NCBI RefSeq assembly: GCF_000011065.1
Contig: NC_004663.1
Location: forward strand, 3,534,001 to 3,598,000
DNA from: Bacteroides thetaiotaomicron VPI-5482
Lineage (GTDB): Bacteria > Bacteroidota > Bacteroidia > Bacteroidales > Bacteroidaceae
Direction of reading: 5' to 3'
Length of the DNA stretch: 64,000 nt
Within the stretch, counting starts at the first letter, position 1; each line of letters opens with the position of its first letter. Both the position numbers and the translations under genes were made by a program. Below the pieces are notes generated by a model. It did no database searches, was not told the origin of the DNA, and worked only from the letters and a program-made list of their open reading frames with translations. Of this stretch, positions 51,303 through 61,315 are shown one piece after another.

Positions 51303-52415
51303 TTAATTTAATATAGAATCGAATAATTCCCGCCAGGATGAAGCGAATGAGAAACGTTTATCAGAAGTACCGATACTCGTTAGAAAAGTAAAGTCATCTT
51401 CACATAACCGTTTCATCAGATTCATTAATTGAACCGGGTCCGACAATTTAAAAAATGCAGTTTGCATACTTCCAGCGGCAGTCTCGTGAGCATACGGAAG
51501 GTCGGCTAGAAGCATCGGCTTACCCGTTGCCATAAATTCAGATACGGGTAATCCCCATGTTTCCACCTTTGACGGAAACACAAGGCAATCAACTGCATGA
51601 TAATAACCAAAAAGTTTTTCTCTGCTCATGAATCCTGCGAACTCTATCGAACTTACCGAACCGAACTTTTTATATAACCACTGTGCATATTTATTTTCTT
51701 GTCCGCTAATAGTCAAGACCACTTTGAACCTTCCTTTTCCAAGCTCTTGTTCCAACAGAGAAGCAGCGTCGCATAGCAGCTCAAAATTCTTATGGCAATC
51801 TGGTGTGGCAGCATAAAAGAATGTAAAACAGGAAAGTTCTACTATTTCTGCAATCACATCATTCTCTTTACGTTCCGGAGGAGCTACTATGAACTTTTCT
51901 TTTTTTACCCCCAACATCCGGCTCAATCCGGAACGTAACCATTCCTGTTGTACAATCAGGTAAGTATTCCGATGCACATTGATCCGATAAATCCAACGGG
52001 TAAATAAAGCAAATAGAACAATCTTATAGTCAAACAGAAAATCCCTCCAACTCCATTTATAAAAAGGGAAAGAAGTCTGGCAATAGACAACCCGACGTTC
52101 AGCCACCACCCTTGGAGTCGCATCATGAAGAGACAGCCATAAATATACAGGCATTATTTTTTGTGACAATTTATACATTGTCACATATTCACACCACAAA
52201 CGTCGTCCCCACCCTTTGATAACGTCCGGCATTTCAATATATTCAATGTGCGGATAGTCAGCCAATTCTCTTTTATGTACCAATGCAATAACCCGATAAT
52301 TGCCGTCGGCTGCCAAAGCAGAAAGATAACATAAGCAATCTTGCAATATCGTTAATGTACCTCCCTTACGTAAACTAACCGCTGAGACAACAATCGTCTT
52401 TCGCTTGCTACTCAT
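51303..52415 (-). CDS. GT4/GT1-like glycosyltransferase
   Basis: A 370-residue GT-B protein. It starts RKTIVVSAVSLRKGGTLTIL and has a C-terminal donor-binding domain with EFAGFMSREKLFGYYHAVDCLVFPS and WGLPVSEFMATGKPMLLAD. This resembles transferases of the group-1 family with a shorter EX7E region (VETWGLPVSEFMATG). Its ATG overlaps the preceding gene's stop by 4 bp. Donor and acceptor are unknown. Confidence 0.85.
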   Translation of the reverse strand: MSSKRKTIVVSAVSLRKGGTLTILQDCLCYLSALAADGNYRVIALVHKRELADYPHIEYIEMPDVIKGWGRRLWCEYVTMYKLSQKIMPVYLWLSLHDATPRVVAERRVVYCQTSFPFYKWSWRDFLFDYKIVLFALFTRWIYRINVHRNTYLIVQQEWLRSGLSRMLGVKKEKFIVAPPERKENDVIAEIVELSCFTFFYAATPDCHKNFELLCDAASLLEQELGKGRFKVVLTISGQENKYAQWLYKKFGSVSSIEFAGFMSREKLFGYYHAVDCLVFPSKVETWGLPVSEFMATGKPMLLADLPYAHETAAGSMQTAFFKLSDPVQLMNLMKRLCEDDFTFLTSIGTSDKRFSFASSWRELFDSILN

Positions 52416-53551
52416 CTTTGTGATACTAACTTATCGAACATATCAATCCAACATTGCATAATTCGTTCCTCCGAGAATGTTTTTGAATTATGGTACGCAT
52501 TCATTCCCATACGTTTACGCAAACCTTCATCTTCCATCAGTCTCATTATCCTGTCGGCTAACATCGGAAGATTTCCTACCGATACCAAAAAACCATTTTT
52601 ACCATCAGTTATTACATCTCCAGGGCCACATTTACAGGCAAAAGAAACAATGGGTAATCCGAACGACTGTGCTTCTAATAATACCATAGGCAACCCCTCA
52701 TAACGAGAAGACAGTACCAGCAAAGAGGCTTGTCGGTACTCTTCTTCTATCTGTCCGGTCGGTGGTTTCAAAAAGACACAATGATTCAGCCTTTTTCTCT
52801 TAATTTGTCGTTGCAGACGGTCCGTCCATTCTCCATCACCAATTATATCCAGTGTCCAAGCAGGTTGGGCACAATGAATAATTTCCCATGCTTCTATCAA
52901 ATAGTCAAACCCTTTCTGATACCCATATCGCCCTATTGCAATCACTTTTCGGGCTGTAAGGGGAGAAAGATGAAGTTCTGTTGTAGAATGACTCAATGCA
53001 TTGGGGATCACTATCATATTGGACAGATTTCCCCAATATGCCTTATCCTCGGCAGTCAGTACTACAAAACGATCGTATTTCCTCACGGTTCTTTCATCCA
53101 TCCGGCTTCTCCATCGGTCTGCAATTTTCCAGACTCCCTTACGTCCATATTGCAAACGCTTATAACGGGAAAAATGAATTTCAAGTACTTTCTTACTGCC
53201 ATCATCAATCTTCCATAGAAAAGAAGCATCATTGCAGAACATAGAAACCACAATGTCAGCCTTAAGTTGTTTCAGACAAGCCGTCAGCCTCTTCCGATGT
53301 TTCCACTGTTTGAAAGGATAATTGGCTAACTTATTAAGAAATGACTTCCCGTTATTTTCTTCATAGTTGATTCTCAAGTCACAGCAGTTGATACGTTGGT
53401 CCAGTTCGAAAAAGGATTGCTTTTCACGTTGATCTGTAGTAATAATAACAACTTCATATCCATGACTGACCAGATAATTGGCTTTATTTGCCAATACCCG
53501 TTCCATTCCTCCGGAATTGTAGGTTCCGGCTATACAGTAAACGATTTTCAT
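52412..53551 (-). CDS. GT4-type glycosyltransferase
   Basis: A 379-residue GT-B transferase beginning MKIVYCIAGTYNSGGMERVL, with donor-domain motifs VIAIGRYGYQKGFDYLIEAW and SSRYEGLPMVLLEAQSFGLPIV. ATG 53551 is chosen because it overlaps the upstream polymerase stop as ATGA and begins directly with the conserved N-terminal strand; an in-frame ATG at 53590 would add 13 non-conserved residues inside the polymerase gene. It overlaps the next transferase gene by 4 bp. Confidence 0.9.
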   Translation of the reverse strand: MKIVYCIAGTYNSGGMERVLANKANYLVSHGYEVVIITTDQREKQSFFELDQRINCCDLRINYEENNGKSFLNKLANYPFKQWKHRKRLTACLKQLKADIVVSMFCNDASFLWKIDDGSKKVLEIHFSRYKRLQYGRKGVWKIADRWRSRMDERTVRKYDRFVVLTAEDKAYWGNLSNMIVIPNALSHSTTELHLSPLTARKVIAIGRYGYQKGFDYLIEAWEIIHCAQPAWTLDIIGDGEWTDRLQRQIKRKRLNHCVFLKPPTGQIEEEYRQASLLVLSSRYEGLPMVLLEAQSFGLPIVSFACKCGPGDVITDGKNGFLVSVGNLPMLADRIMRLMEDEGLRKRMGMNAYHNSKTFSEERIMQCWIDMFDKLVSQR

Positions 53552-54792
53552 TCTTCTATAAGAACTGGTTCCATTTTCCAGTCCAGACAATAAAATAAAG
53601 CATAAATAAAAAATAGATCAGTAGCTACTTTCATCCAGATAATGAAACTCAATGATAAAAGAACGAAAGAAAAAAGCCGGAAAGAAGGGAACTTCCATGC
53701 AAACACACAGGCATTATACACAAAAAACAAAACAAAAGTTCCGAAGCCAATTAAACCGCAATACAAAATAAAACGGCAATAGCCAATATCTGTGCTATAC
53801 ACAAAATTAGCAAACAAGCCTGTGCCAATTATCCAACTTTTAACATCTTCCGGCCAAACCCACATCATTGTATTTAATTTGTCCGTTGAATCCGTTCTTA
53901 GTTCTCCCGTTTCCACCCAGTTAAAGAAAGCTTCAAAGGCAAATCTGATATTCTTGTAGAAAAAAGGATCGTTATTATATAAATAGACCGATAACATCGT
54001 AAATACGATTAACATTCCTCCTAAAATAGAATAAAGCCTGATATAACGACCCTTGATTACCAAACGGAAAATACCTGTAGAGCATATTAAATATACTATT
54101 CCCAGGAATAATCCGACAGATGTAGTACGAGAAATCATATTACCGATAACAGCAATCACGAAAAAAGCGAATAAACAGGCAAAAGTTTTCCACCTAACCT
54201 GCTTTACACCCTCATCCTCACAGAGAAGATAGACTATCAAAAGAAGCACAATAGAAAACCTTACACCGGCAGGATCCAATGCCGCACCGATACCATACAA
54301 TCTTCCCACTTCCTGAAAAAACTCTTGCCCTTGAGAGATATAGGTATCTACCAAAGCCCGGAATGCCGAGAATCTATCGATTAAAATTGCCAATATACAC
54401 TGAGACACGCATACAAAAGCCGAATAGGCTATGAGCAAATTTAATGTCGCCTTACCGTGAAATGCGCGAATAACATAACAAACCACATATGCACCTCCCA
54501 ACCACGTAAAAAAGGACACGAAGTAAGTGACATAAGAATAATCATCTGTATGATTATAGTCAGCAGCAACAAAGCAGATAAATGAGAAAATAAAAGCAAA
54601 GACAATAGCACCCAGCAAATCTCTCGAAAAAGTAATCCGATGTTTTTGAAATCCCTGATAAGCTACCAAAGCAATACCTAACATCGCTAATGCCATTTTA
54701 GTGTTCAGTTGCGGTAAGACAGAAAAACTGAATGGAAAATAATAGCCACTCACAACCATTGATATCAATAACATAGTCAATAAACGCACCAT
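53548..54792 (-). CDS. Polytopic membrane protein, probable O-antigen/capsule polymerase (Wzy-like)
   Basis: A 414-residue protein with about ten to twelve hydrophobic segments and a larger periplasmic loop (about residues 290-345, with NWVETGELRTDSTDKLNTMMW). This is the outline of Wzy or O-antigen ligase-like proteins, which have little sequence conservation. It is the only strong candidate for the polymerase in the visible part of the cluster. It overlaps the following transferase by 4 bp and lies 12 bp after a GT2 gene. Confidence 0.75.
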   Translation of the reverse strand: MVRLLTMLLISMVVSGYYFPFSFSVLPQLNTKMALAMLGIALVAYQGFQKHRITFSRDLLGAIVFAFIFSFICFVAADYNHTDDYSYVTYFVSFFTWLGGAYVVCYVIRAFHGKATLNLLIAYSAFVCVSQCILAILIDRFSAFRALVDTYISQGQEFFQEVGRLYGIGAALDPAGVRFSIVLLLIVYLLCEDEGVKQVRWKTFACLFAFFVIAVIGNMISRTTSVGLFLGIVYLICSTGIFRLVIKGRYIRLYSILGGMLIVFTMLSVYLYNNDPFFYKNIRFAFEAFFNWVETGELRTDSTDKLNTMMWVWPEDVKSWIIGTGLFANFVYSTDIGYCRFILYCGLIGFGTFVLFFVYNACVFAWKFPSFRLFSFVLLSLSFIIWMKVATDLFFIYALFYCLDWKMEPVLIEE

Positions 54793-54804
54793 TCTCCAAC
54801 TATA

Positions 54805-55803
54805 TTATTTATAAATAATACCATAAACCAGCTTAAATACCGTCCGATAATATAACCTCAACAAAATGAAATATCGTTTTACCGCCATCCACTGTATAAT
54901 CCGTGTTCTTAAAGGAAGAAGTTTGTTATTCATGACATAGCAGTTTGCCTCAGGAAAACATTCCAGCCATTGTTCATAATGCGATTTATCATCTGTTATA
55001 AGAAGAGGCAACTTTATATTCAACTTAAGAAAAGGAATAAACTCTATTAATGAATCCGCATATGCGGAAGCATTTACATATTTTTCCACCTCATATACGT
55101 TATTTGCTACTTGTATTATATGCTCTTGTGAATAAATCTTTGTCAGTGATTCCGGATTACTTTGTCTATAATGGTAAAAAGGACGATGAACAATGCCAAC
55201 CTTCCCGGCACAGATAAACAATTTCATCATCACCATCATATCTTCACCCATATTCAAACCTTCTGTAAAACGAATATCATTCTCTACATAAAGAGAACGA
55301 CGAACCAGAAAAAGCCATAAATTCCACCGCATTACCCCACCCATCATTTTTCGTAATGCCTCAACGGAAGTAGTATATGCCGGCTGCTTCATATAGCGTG
55401 CATTGGAATTGAAAGTCAAGTACCACTCGTGCCCCACTATATCCAGTCCTTTGTGATTGATTTCATTGACCAGACATTCCAATGTGTGCGGTTCTATAGA
55501 ATCATCCGCATCTACATAATAAATATAATCTCCGGTAGCACACTTCAGGGCCGTATTACGTGCCGCCGCTACACCTCGGTTTCGTTCATGTTGTAATATT
55601 CTGATTGTAAAATCGATCTCTGCAAATTGTTCCGCATAAGATGTTAGTATATACAAACTTTCATCTGTACTACAATCATCCACAAATAAAAGCTCCAAAT
55701 TTCTATAAGTCTGTTTATGCAAGGATTCCAGACAATGAGGCAAAGTTACTGACGCATTGTATACAGGAATGATCACTGAAATAGTTATATTTCCAATATT
55801 CAT
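54805..55803 (-). CDS. GT2 family glycosyltransferase
   Basis: A 332-residue GT-A transferase. It opens with ISVIIPVYNASVTLPHCLESL, has LFVDDCSTDESLYIL and the metal-binding DXD region YYVDADDSIEPHTLECLV. Further sequence (ALRKMMGGVMRWNLWLFLVRRSLY) fits EpsH/WcaA-like enzymes. It is encoded with a 4-bp overlap after the acyltransferase gene. Inverting mechanism is expected for the family; the sugar is unknown. Confidence 0.92.
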   Translation of the reverse strand: MNIGNITISVIIPVYNASVTLPHCLESLHKQTYRNLELLFVDDCSTDESLYILTSYAEQFAEIDFTIRILQHERNRGVAAARNTALKCATGDYIYYVDADDSIEPHTLECLVNEINHKGLDIVGHEWYLTFNSNARYMKQPAYTTSVEALRKMMGGVMRWNLWLFLVRRSLYVENDIRFTEGLNMGEDMMVMMKLFICAGKVGIVHRPFYHYRQSNPESLTKIYSQEHIIQVANNVYEVEKYVNASAYADSLIEFIPFLKLNIKLPLLITDDKSHYEQWLECFPEANCYVMNNKLLPLRTRIIQWMAVKRYFILLRLYYRTVFKLVYGIIYK

Positions 55804-56903
55804 TTGCTGTTTCTTATAATTTGAGTTTTCATTCGTCCTCCAACCAGCAAAGCAAGCATATTGGGGGCCATTCTATTCAAAAAATAATAGAGACCGAGAC
55901 AAACACCTAAAGTAATAAAAGGTATTAGTAAATAACTAAGCATTAATCCTCCTCCGGAGTCTGCAAGAGAAGTACGGGAGAAGAAGCCCTTTGTCCAGTT
56001 AATGATGTATATTTCGTGGGCTGCATAAATAAAAAAGACTGTAGCCGATAATTTACAAAACAGATTCTTCCAACTTTCCTTATCTATTAACCAGTCCATC
56101 AAATTGAAAGCTGTTATTATGCCAAACAATATATATATTCTAACAATATACGCATGAAGCTCCCTCCCATTACAAATGATAGCGCAACATAAAAACATGA
56201 GAGTGATTATTGCTGTCACATACCGGAACTTCGAACAAAACGCCAGAACATTCTTTTTATAAATTCCCATATAGGAACCTGCTCCGAAAAACATAATAGC
56301 TGTCATACTCAGTCCTGCAATATTTGTTTCCCAAACAGATAAATACAGAGCGAGCAGAATAAGTAATCCATATATTTTCAGATACTTGAAGAAAGCATAG
56401 AATAATGGAGACAACGCAGACATACAAATCAAATCACGCAAAAACCACAAAGGATAGTTCACAGGAGTATGCCAAAACAACATATACAAAGAATTATTCC
56501 TGACTTCCTGTAGTTCCTCCCCCGGTTCCATTGAAAAAAGAAAAATAAACGCATAATTCTTTATATAGACAGCCAATATCATAAGTATATTCCATAATAA
56601 ATAAGGAAGCAAAAGGCTTATTACTCTCTTTTTTAATTGAAGATGATAAAAATCAAGACTCCATTTCTCTAGTTTGCGAAAGAAGAAGAAACCAGAGAAG
56701 AAAAAGAATAAAGGATTGCGTATCCGGGACAAATTATGAGATATGCCTTCTGAAAAAAGATGATATACATTCATTTCTGAGAAATTCATCTCTATAGGGA
56801 TTGATGTCATGGGAAGCACATGGGCAAAAAGCAACAATACCATCAACGGAAATCTCATAGCTGCAATCACTTCCGATTGTCTTTTCTCAAGGTTTTCTTT
56901 CAT
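55800..56903 (-). CDS. Acyltransferase family 3 membrane protein
   Basis: A 367-residue protein with about ten TMs and the family features MRFPLMVLLLFAHVLP near the N terminus (the catalytic-type histidine is in FAHV) and RNPLFFFFSGFFFFRKL. Such enzymes O-acetylate exported or lipid-linked glycans. It overlaps genes on both sides by 4 bp, so it is well inside the operon. Confidence 0.88.
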   Translation of the reverse strand: MKENLEKRQSEVIAAMRFPLMVLLLFAHVLPMTSIPIEMNFSEMNVYHLFSEGISHNLSRIRNPLFFFFSGFFFFRKLEKWSLDFYHLQLKKRVISLLLPYLLWNILMILAVYIKNYAFIFLFSMEPGEELQEVRNNSLYMLFWHTPVNYPLWFLRDLICMSALSPLFYAFFKYLKIYGLLILLALYLSVWETNIAGLSMTAIMFFGAGSYMGIYKKNVLAFCSKFRYVTAIITLMFLCCAIICNGRELHAYIVRIYILFGIITAFNLMDWLIDKESWKNLFCKLSATVFFIYAAHEIYIINWTKGFFSRTSLADSGGGLMLSYLLIPFITLGVCLGLYYFLNRMAPNMLALLVGGRMKTQIIRNSK

Positions 56904-57766
56904 TTACTGATTTCATTCAGAATTTGATCAACAACTTCGATATGCCGTATACTAAATTTCCGGGCAAACAATGCTTCCGAATTCATCAATATTTCAAAGT
57001 CTTTTTCTTTCCACTCTTCCAGCTGGTTATCTTTCCACCCAATCATCCGCAAACAACCGTGTCCTTCATCGTGCATATCGTAGACTCTGTCGCGAAAAGA
57101 AGAATTCCAGCAAATAGTCTGCACAAATATTTCGTCCGCACAAAAAGTATGGGTATAAACTCTTCGTACCTCTTTTTGCTGCTGCAACAAATAACCAACA
57201 AGCTCGTTACTAATACTTAGCCATTGAGTACCTTTTCTGAAATTAATATCCTTATTCCGCCGAATCCCGAGTAAAGACTGCAGCCGGACACATCCTGCAC
57301 GTAAAACACGCTTTGTTACAGCCAAGCCGCCTTCAGTTTCCTTAAAACTTTTGGGGAACAAATGCCATCTACAAACTTTACGGTCAATTTCTTTGGATAT
57401 ATTTCCCTGATAGTAGCCAACAAACTCTTTTCCCGCATTTTTTTCAAAAAAACGATGAATATAGTTCTGTGTTTTAAGAGGCATATCAACACCCGATAAC
57501 AAATGATAATAACTATATTCCCCACGTCGATAAGCTTCATCGAACAATGCAAATTCTGCATCTACTACACTTATATCTCCCCAACGGACATCCATACGTT
57601 CCTCTAAAAAAGTAAGTTTAGCATACGATGTCCGGCAATCCGGATAGTGATTCAGCTTTCGGTCAAAATGGATATAGATATCATTTCGTTCATCATCAAG
57701 AGCCTGTATCAGTCGTTTCAGAATTTCAAACTCATTATGAGCTATAATCAAATAGGCATGTTTCAT
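56900..57766 (-). CDS. GT14-like (core-2/I-branching type) glycosyltransferase, paralog A
   Basis: A 288-residue protein starting MKHAYLIIAHNEFEILKRLI. It has IYIHFDRKLNHYP, VRWGDISVVDAEFALFDEA and YYHLLSGVDMPLKTQ, and then the conserved GTQWLSISNELVGYLLQ. These are core-2/I-branching beta-1,6-GlcNAc transferase family motifs. It is a neighbour and paralog of the next gene, sharing start, QALDDERNDIYIHFD and the whole scaffold. Its start overlaps the paralog's stop by one base. Sugar specificity is not known in bacteria of this type. Confidence 0.9.
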   Translation of the reverse strand: MKHAYLIIAHNEFEILKRLIQALDDERNDIYIHFDRKLNHYPDCRTSYAKLTFLEERMDVRWGDISVVDAEFALFDEAYRRGEYSYYHLLSGVDMPLKTQNYIHRFFEKNAGKEFVGYYQGNISKEIDRKVCRWHLFPKSFKETEGGLAVTKRVLRAGCVRLQSLLGIRRNKDINFRKGTQWLSISNELVGYLLQQQKEVRRVYTHTFCADEIFVQTICWNSSFRDRVYDMHDEGHGCLRMIGWKDNQLEEWKEKDFEILMNSEALFARKFSIRHIEVVDQILNEISK

Positions 57767-58626
57767 TATTCTTGATCAGCGGTGATATGAATCAATATTT
57801 TGTCAACAATATGCATATCCGTATAGCTAAACTTCCGAGCAAACAGACAACCCGAACTGATTAATTCGTCATAGTCTCCCAAATGATATATACGAGGATT
57901 GGAACCACCATCAAAATCACATTTCAATAGTTTATCATCATAGTATATACGATCTTTTAAATACGATTTACCCAATTCCGAGGGGATAAAAAACTCATCC
58001 CCACATAAAGTAAAACGATATTTTCGCAATACATCTTTTTTAATCTGCAATAAATAACCTATACATTTACCTGTTATACTCACCCAATTAGCCGCATTAG
58101 TATATGATTGATTCCGATTCCGACATATATGCAATTCTTTTTGAATACGAATACATACTCTCCACAATAGCTGATTTATTCTTCTTATAAAAAGAACCTT
58201 ATGCATAAAATTCTTCGTAAAGAAGTTATATCTCCGCATTTTAAGGTGCGTCTGATAATCTGAGTTTGGGACATGCACCAATACTTCCTTATCTTTTAGA
58301 CCTTCAAAAAAATGATGAATATAGCTTTGGGACTTCAGAGGCAAATGTACCCCGGAAAGCAAATGATAATAATCATATCGATCCTGCATAAAAGCAGCCT
58401 CAAACAGAGCATACTCCGCCTTTATCTGTGAAATGTGCCCCCAACGGATGTCTGTCCGCTTTTGCAGAATATACAAATTTGTATACTTTGTCTTAAGCAA
58501 TGGATAGTTTTTCACCTTTTTATCAAAATGAATATAGATATCATTTCGTTCATCATCAAGGGCCTGAACCAACTTCCCTAAAACCTCAAACTCGTGGTGA
58601 GCCATTATCAAATATGCATGTTTCAT
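57766..58626 (-). CDS. GT14-like (core-2/I-branching type) glycosyltransferase, paralog B
   Basis: A 286-residue paralog of the preceding entry: MKHAYLIMAHHEFEVLGKLV, QALDDERNDIYIHFDKK, DIRWGHISQIKAEYALFEAA, YYHLLSGVHLPLKSQ and NAANWVSITGKCIGYLLQ. The start 58626 is chosen by analogy with the paralog and leaves 7 bp to the preceding stop. An ATG at 58641 would add five residues and overlap the upstream gene. Tandem duplication followed by divergence is likely. Confidence 0.9.
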   Translation of the reverse strand: MKHAYLIMAHHEFEVLGKLVQALDDERNDIYIHFDKKVKNYPLLKTKYTNLYILQKRTDIRWGHISQIKAEYALFEAAFMQDRYDYYHLLSGVHLPLKSQSYIHHFFEGLKDKEVLVHVPNSDYQTHLKMRRYNFFTKNFMHKVLFIRRINQLLWRVCIRIQKELHICRNRNQSYTNAANWVSITGKCIGYLLQIKKDVLRKYRFTLCGDEFFIPSELGKSYLKDRIYYDDKLLKCDFDGGSNPRIYHLGDYDELISSGCLFARKFSYTDMHIVDKILIHITADQE

Positions 58627-58633
58627 ACTGTAG

Positions 58634-59575
58634 TCAAGCATTTCGGGCTAATCGTAACACCATCTTGAGACGTATCATTGCAGCAGCATCAAAATAAGTC
58701 ATTTTGTGAATATTGCTTAGCTCCAAGGCTTCTTCAAATGACACATCATCATAAGTTCCATTTATTTTTGTTTGTATGATGTGCGGAATGCAATCGTTTA
58801 CTATCGGACAATTTTCAGCAGGCCGGTAGTTGGCTACTAATTCATTAAATAGAATCTGAAAACAAAAATAATCAGGCAGCGAGTCTTGAGTTTTCCAAAA
58901 ATAAAGCAGAAGATCGGTTAGAGTTGAAATAATCTCGCTCTCTTTTTGAGCAAAAAGGATACTAGACAACATTCGCACCTTAAAATTAGGTTCCCAGCCA
59001 AAATAATAAGCATAAACATTTTCCCAGTACTTCTTGTTCTTCTCTTCATCAGAGCGCTGATACATAAAAAAATCAGTCTTCTCATAGACAGCCGGAATAC
59101 TTCCAGTGAGTAAAATAGTAGCATCCAACCATACACCACCATAAGTGCTCAATAAGGCTACACGAAGCAAATCAGAAAAGAATGTACGGGTAAACTGTAC
59201 ATACTCACGCTTTCTCCAAACAAAATCCGGCAAGTCTATATACTCAGATATAGTTATATCCGTCAGGCGAATCACTTGATAATCATTTTTGTTCCTGTCA
59301 ACCGAATCAAAACATATTTGTATGATTTCGGGTAACTCATCTTTATCAATGCCCTGTCCCCAGTATTGCCAAATCACTTTTTGAGTACCCAACTTTTTTT
59401 TAGGCTTCAGTGAGTATCTTTCTATCTCACCATTATAATAAGCTTTAAGAATAGGAGCCCAAAAGTCGGCTACTTTCCCTTGCTGTCTAATGATAGATGC
59501 TTTACGCCTGGTATTCCAGTAATTCATAGGAATAAACTGCTTTACTAGTTCTTTTAACTTCATTTTCTCCATCAT
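58634..59575 (-). CDS. Capsular polysaccharide synthesis protein, GT32/Caps_synth-like glycosyltransferase
   Basis: A 313-residue protein with KVIWQYWGQGIDKDELPEII, the helix FFSDLLRVALLSTYGGVWLD and then Asp151 at the DXD-type position (WLDATILLTGS). This order (I.Q.W, then SD..R...L...GG.Y.D) is that of the GT32-like sugar-binding DXD group. Only the first acidic residue of DXD is kept (D-A-T). Its start overlaps the GT8 stop by 1 bp (TAATG). Confidence 0.85.
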   Translation of the reverse strand: MMEKMKLKELVKQFIPMNYWNTRRKASIIRQQGKVADFWAPILKAYYNGEIERYSLKPKKKLGTQKVIWQYWGQGIDKDELPEIIQICFDSVDRNKNDYQVIRLTDITISEYIDLPDFVWRKREYVQFTRTFFSDLLRVALLSTYGGVWLDATILLTGSIPAVYEKTDFFMYQRSDEEKNKKYWENVYAYYFGWEPNFKVRMLSSILFAQKESEIISTLTDLLLYFWKTQDSLPDYFCFQILFNELVANYRPAENCPIVNDCIPHIIQTKINGTYDDVSFEEALELSNIHKMTYFDAAAMIRLKMVLRLARNA

Positions 59576-60504
59576 TAATATTTCATTTTGCGATATAATG
59601 CCTGGAGTTTATCTACCACAAAGGTCCCGCAAGATGTTCTATAAAGCTTAGATAAGAAATAAATCTTCTTATCAACCTGCCACTCCTTTTTAATAATCTC
59701 CGGCAATTGTTCATAGTATTGCCACCAAAGCTGGAATTGCACCGTGAATTGATTCCAAGGCTTTGCCCCGGTATAATGTACTGTACCATGCCGGTGAACC
59801 TCTAACCAATCCTGTTCTGTATACTTCTGCAAAAAGAATTTCTTATATTGTGGCAGATAAAAAGTCCTGATACTATTATAATAGGGAGGCAAGGCTAATA
59901 TTCGATCCTTACAAAGTTGATTAAGGACATCCTGATCCGGAAACTCCAAATAGTCAACCTTTGAAGCTTCTATAAATTTTTCAACCATATTATCCTTCCG
60001 CATCAATTCCAGATTCATAATCAGAAATCCTGAATTAATATACTCATTCGGATTACATCCTATTGTTTTCAGATGGTCCAACTGAAAATCCATAGAAGCT
60101 TCAAACACAGCTGCCAGATAATTCATTCCTAAATCAATGGAATGATAAAGTTGAACCAAATCATTACGAACAATAATATCACAATCTATATAGATGACTT
60201 TTTTATATTCTGGCAATAAATCCGGTAACAACAAGCGATAAGAAGCCGCTTCCGTATATTTTTGATCAATATATATATGCTGCAATTTTCCTTGAAGATT
60301 CACAAAAGAATAACAAGTGCGTCCCTCACCTATTAGTTGTATTTTTAGTTTTAACCGTTCAGGCAATTCCTCGCTTAATAAGCAAATGACATGTAACTCT
60401 CCTTCCGCCTGCATACTCGTAATTATGGAGTAGAGACATGTAGCTGCCGGAATAAAATAATCAGGAGTAAAAGCAATTACCAATGGAACAGAGGTCTTTT
60501 TCAT
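59575..60504 (-). CDS. GT8 family glycosyltransferase
   Basis: A 309-residue GT-A retaining transferase: PLVIAFTPDYFIPAATCLYSI, SYRLLLPDLLPEYKKVIYID, the DXD motif at 107-109 (IYIDCDIIVRNDL), YINSGFLIMNLELMR, DQDVLNQLC and the C-terminal VHYTGAKPWNQ. These fit LgtC-like galactosyl or glucosyltransferases. It lies 10 bp after a GT2 gene. Confidence 0.93.
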   Translation of the reverse strand: MKKTSVPLVIAFTPDYFIPAATCLYSIITSMQAEGELHVICLLSEELPERLKLKIQLIGEGRTCYSFVNLQGKLQHIYIDQKYTEAASYRLLLPDLLPEYKKVIYIDCDIIVRNDLVQLYHSIDLGMNYLAAVFEASMDFQLDHLKTIGCNPNEYINSGFLIMNLELMRKDNMVEKFIEASKVDYLEFPDQDVLNQLCKDRILALPPYYNSIRTFYLPQYKKFFLQKYTEQDWLEVHRHGTVHYTGAKPWNQFTVQFQLWWQYYEQLPEIIKKEWQVDKKIYFLSKLYRTSCGTFVVDKLQALYRKMKY

Positions 60505-60514
60505 ACAAATATAT

Positions 60515-61315
60515 TTATCTCACCCAATATTTAGGACTACTTGTCAGACATTTTGCCAAAGATAATAAAAGCCGATACTTCCGGGTGCCAATTTTTAGTT
60601 TACTCACCACGTTCCATAGTTCGTCCGGTTCTATATATCCCAAATACCGAAACTCATTTATTACACTTCTTTTTTCTGCATCCGCTTTCTCGTGATCAGA
60701 AGAGACTCCATCACATCCATAATAACAGATAGTCAAATCTATTTTTTTATAACTCCTGTGATTCACAGCAATTTCATAAAACATCTGTTCATAGTCGGCC
60801 ACTATCATTAATGTTTCATTATAAGGATGTGATTTAAGTAGTTCCGTACGAATAAACAAAGACTGATGACACACGGAAAAACGCTGCATAAAAAACAATG
60901 TATTTACTATTTCTGGGGCACTCCATTCATTTATACCACCCGCATATTTTAAAACAGCATTTCCACATACAAAATCCTCCTTTAAGAAAAGAAGAGCTTT
61001 TTTCAGTGTATCATCTTCATAAAAGGTATCACCTGAATTAAGGAAAAAACAATACTCCCCCTGTGCAACAGAAATTCCTTTATTCATTGCATGATAAATA
61101 CCTTTATCTTTCTCACTAATCCAATAAGAAATATATTCAGAATATTTTTGAAGCACAGAAACACTACAGTCAACGCTTCCACCATCAATCACAATGTATT
61201 CAGCCTTCTCTCCCAAAAGCTCTCTTAATACTGTCACATTAGATACGACTGACTGAATGGTAGCTTCCAGTTGCTCACCATTATTATAATTAATCGTTAT
61301 AACTGATATCTTCAT
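60515..61315 (-). CDS. GT2 family glycosyltransferase (WcaA-like short form)
   Basis: A 266-residue transferase beginning MKISVITINYNNGEQLEATI, with EYIVIDGGSVDCSVSVL, KGIYHAMNKGISVAQGEYCFFLNSGDTF and a C-terminal DYEQMF block. The metal site reads NSGD as in a known GT2 subgroup. Its start overlaps the acetyltransferase stop by one base (TAATG). Confidence 0.92.
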   Translation of the reverse strand: MKISVITINYNNGEQLEATIQSVVSNVTVLRELLGEKAEYIVIDGGSVDCSVSVLQKYSEYISYWISEKDKGIYHAMNKGISVAQGEYCFFLNSGDTFYEDDTLKKALLFLKEDFVCGNAVLKYAGGINEWSAPEIVNTLFFMQRFSVCHQSLFIRTELLKSHPYNETLMIVADYEQMFYEIAVNHRSYKKIDLTICYYGCDGVSSDHEKADAEKRSVINEFRYLGYIEPDELWNVVSKLKIGTRKYRLLLSLAKCLTSSPKYWVR

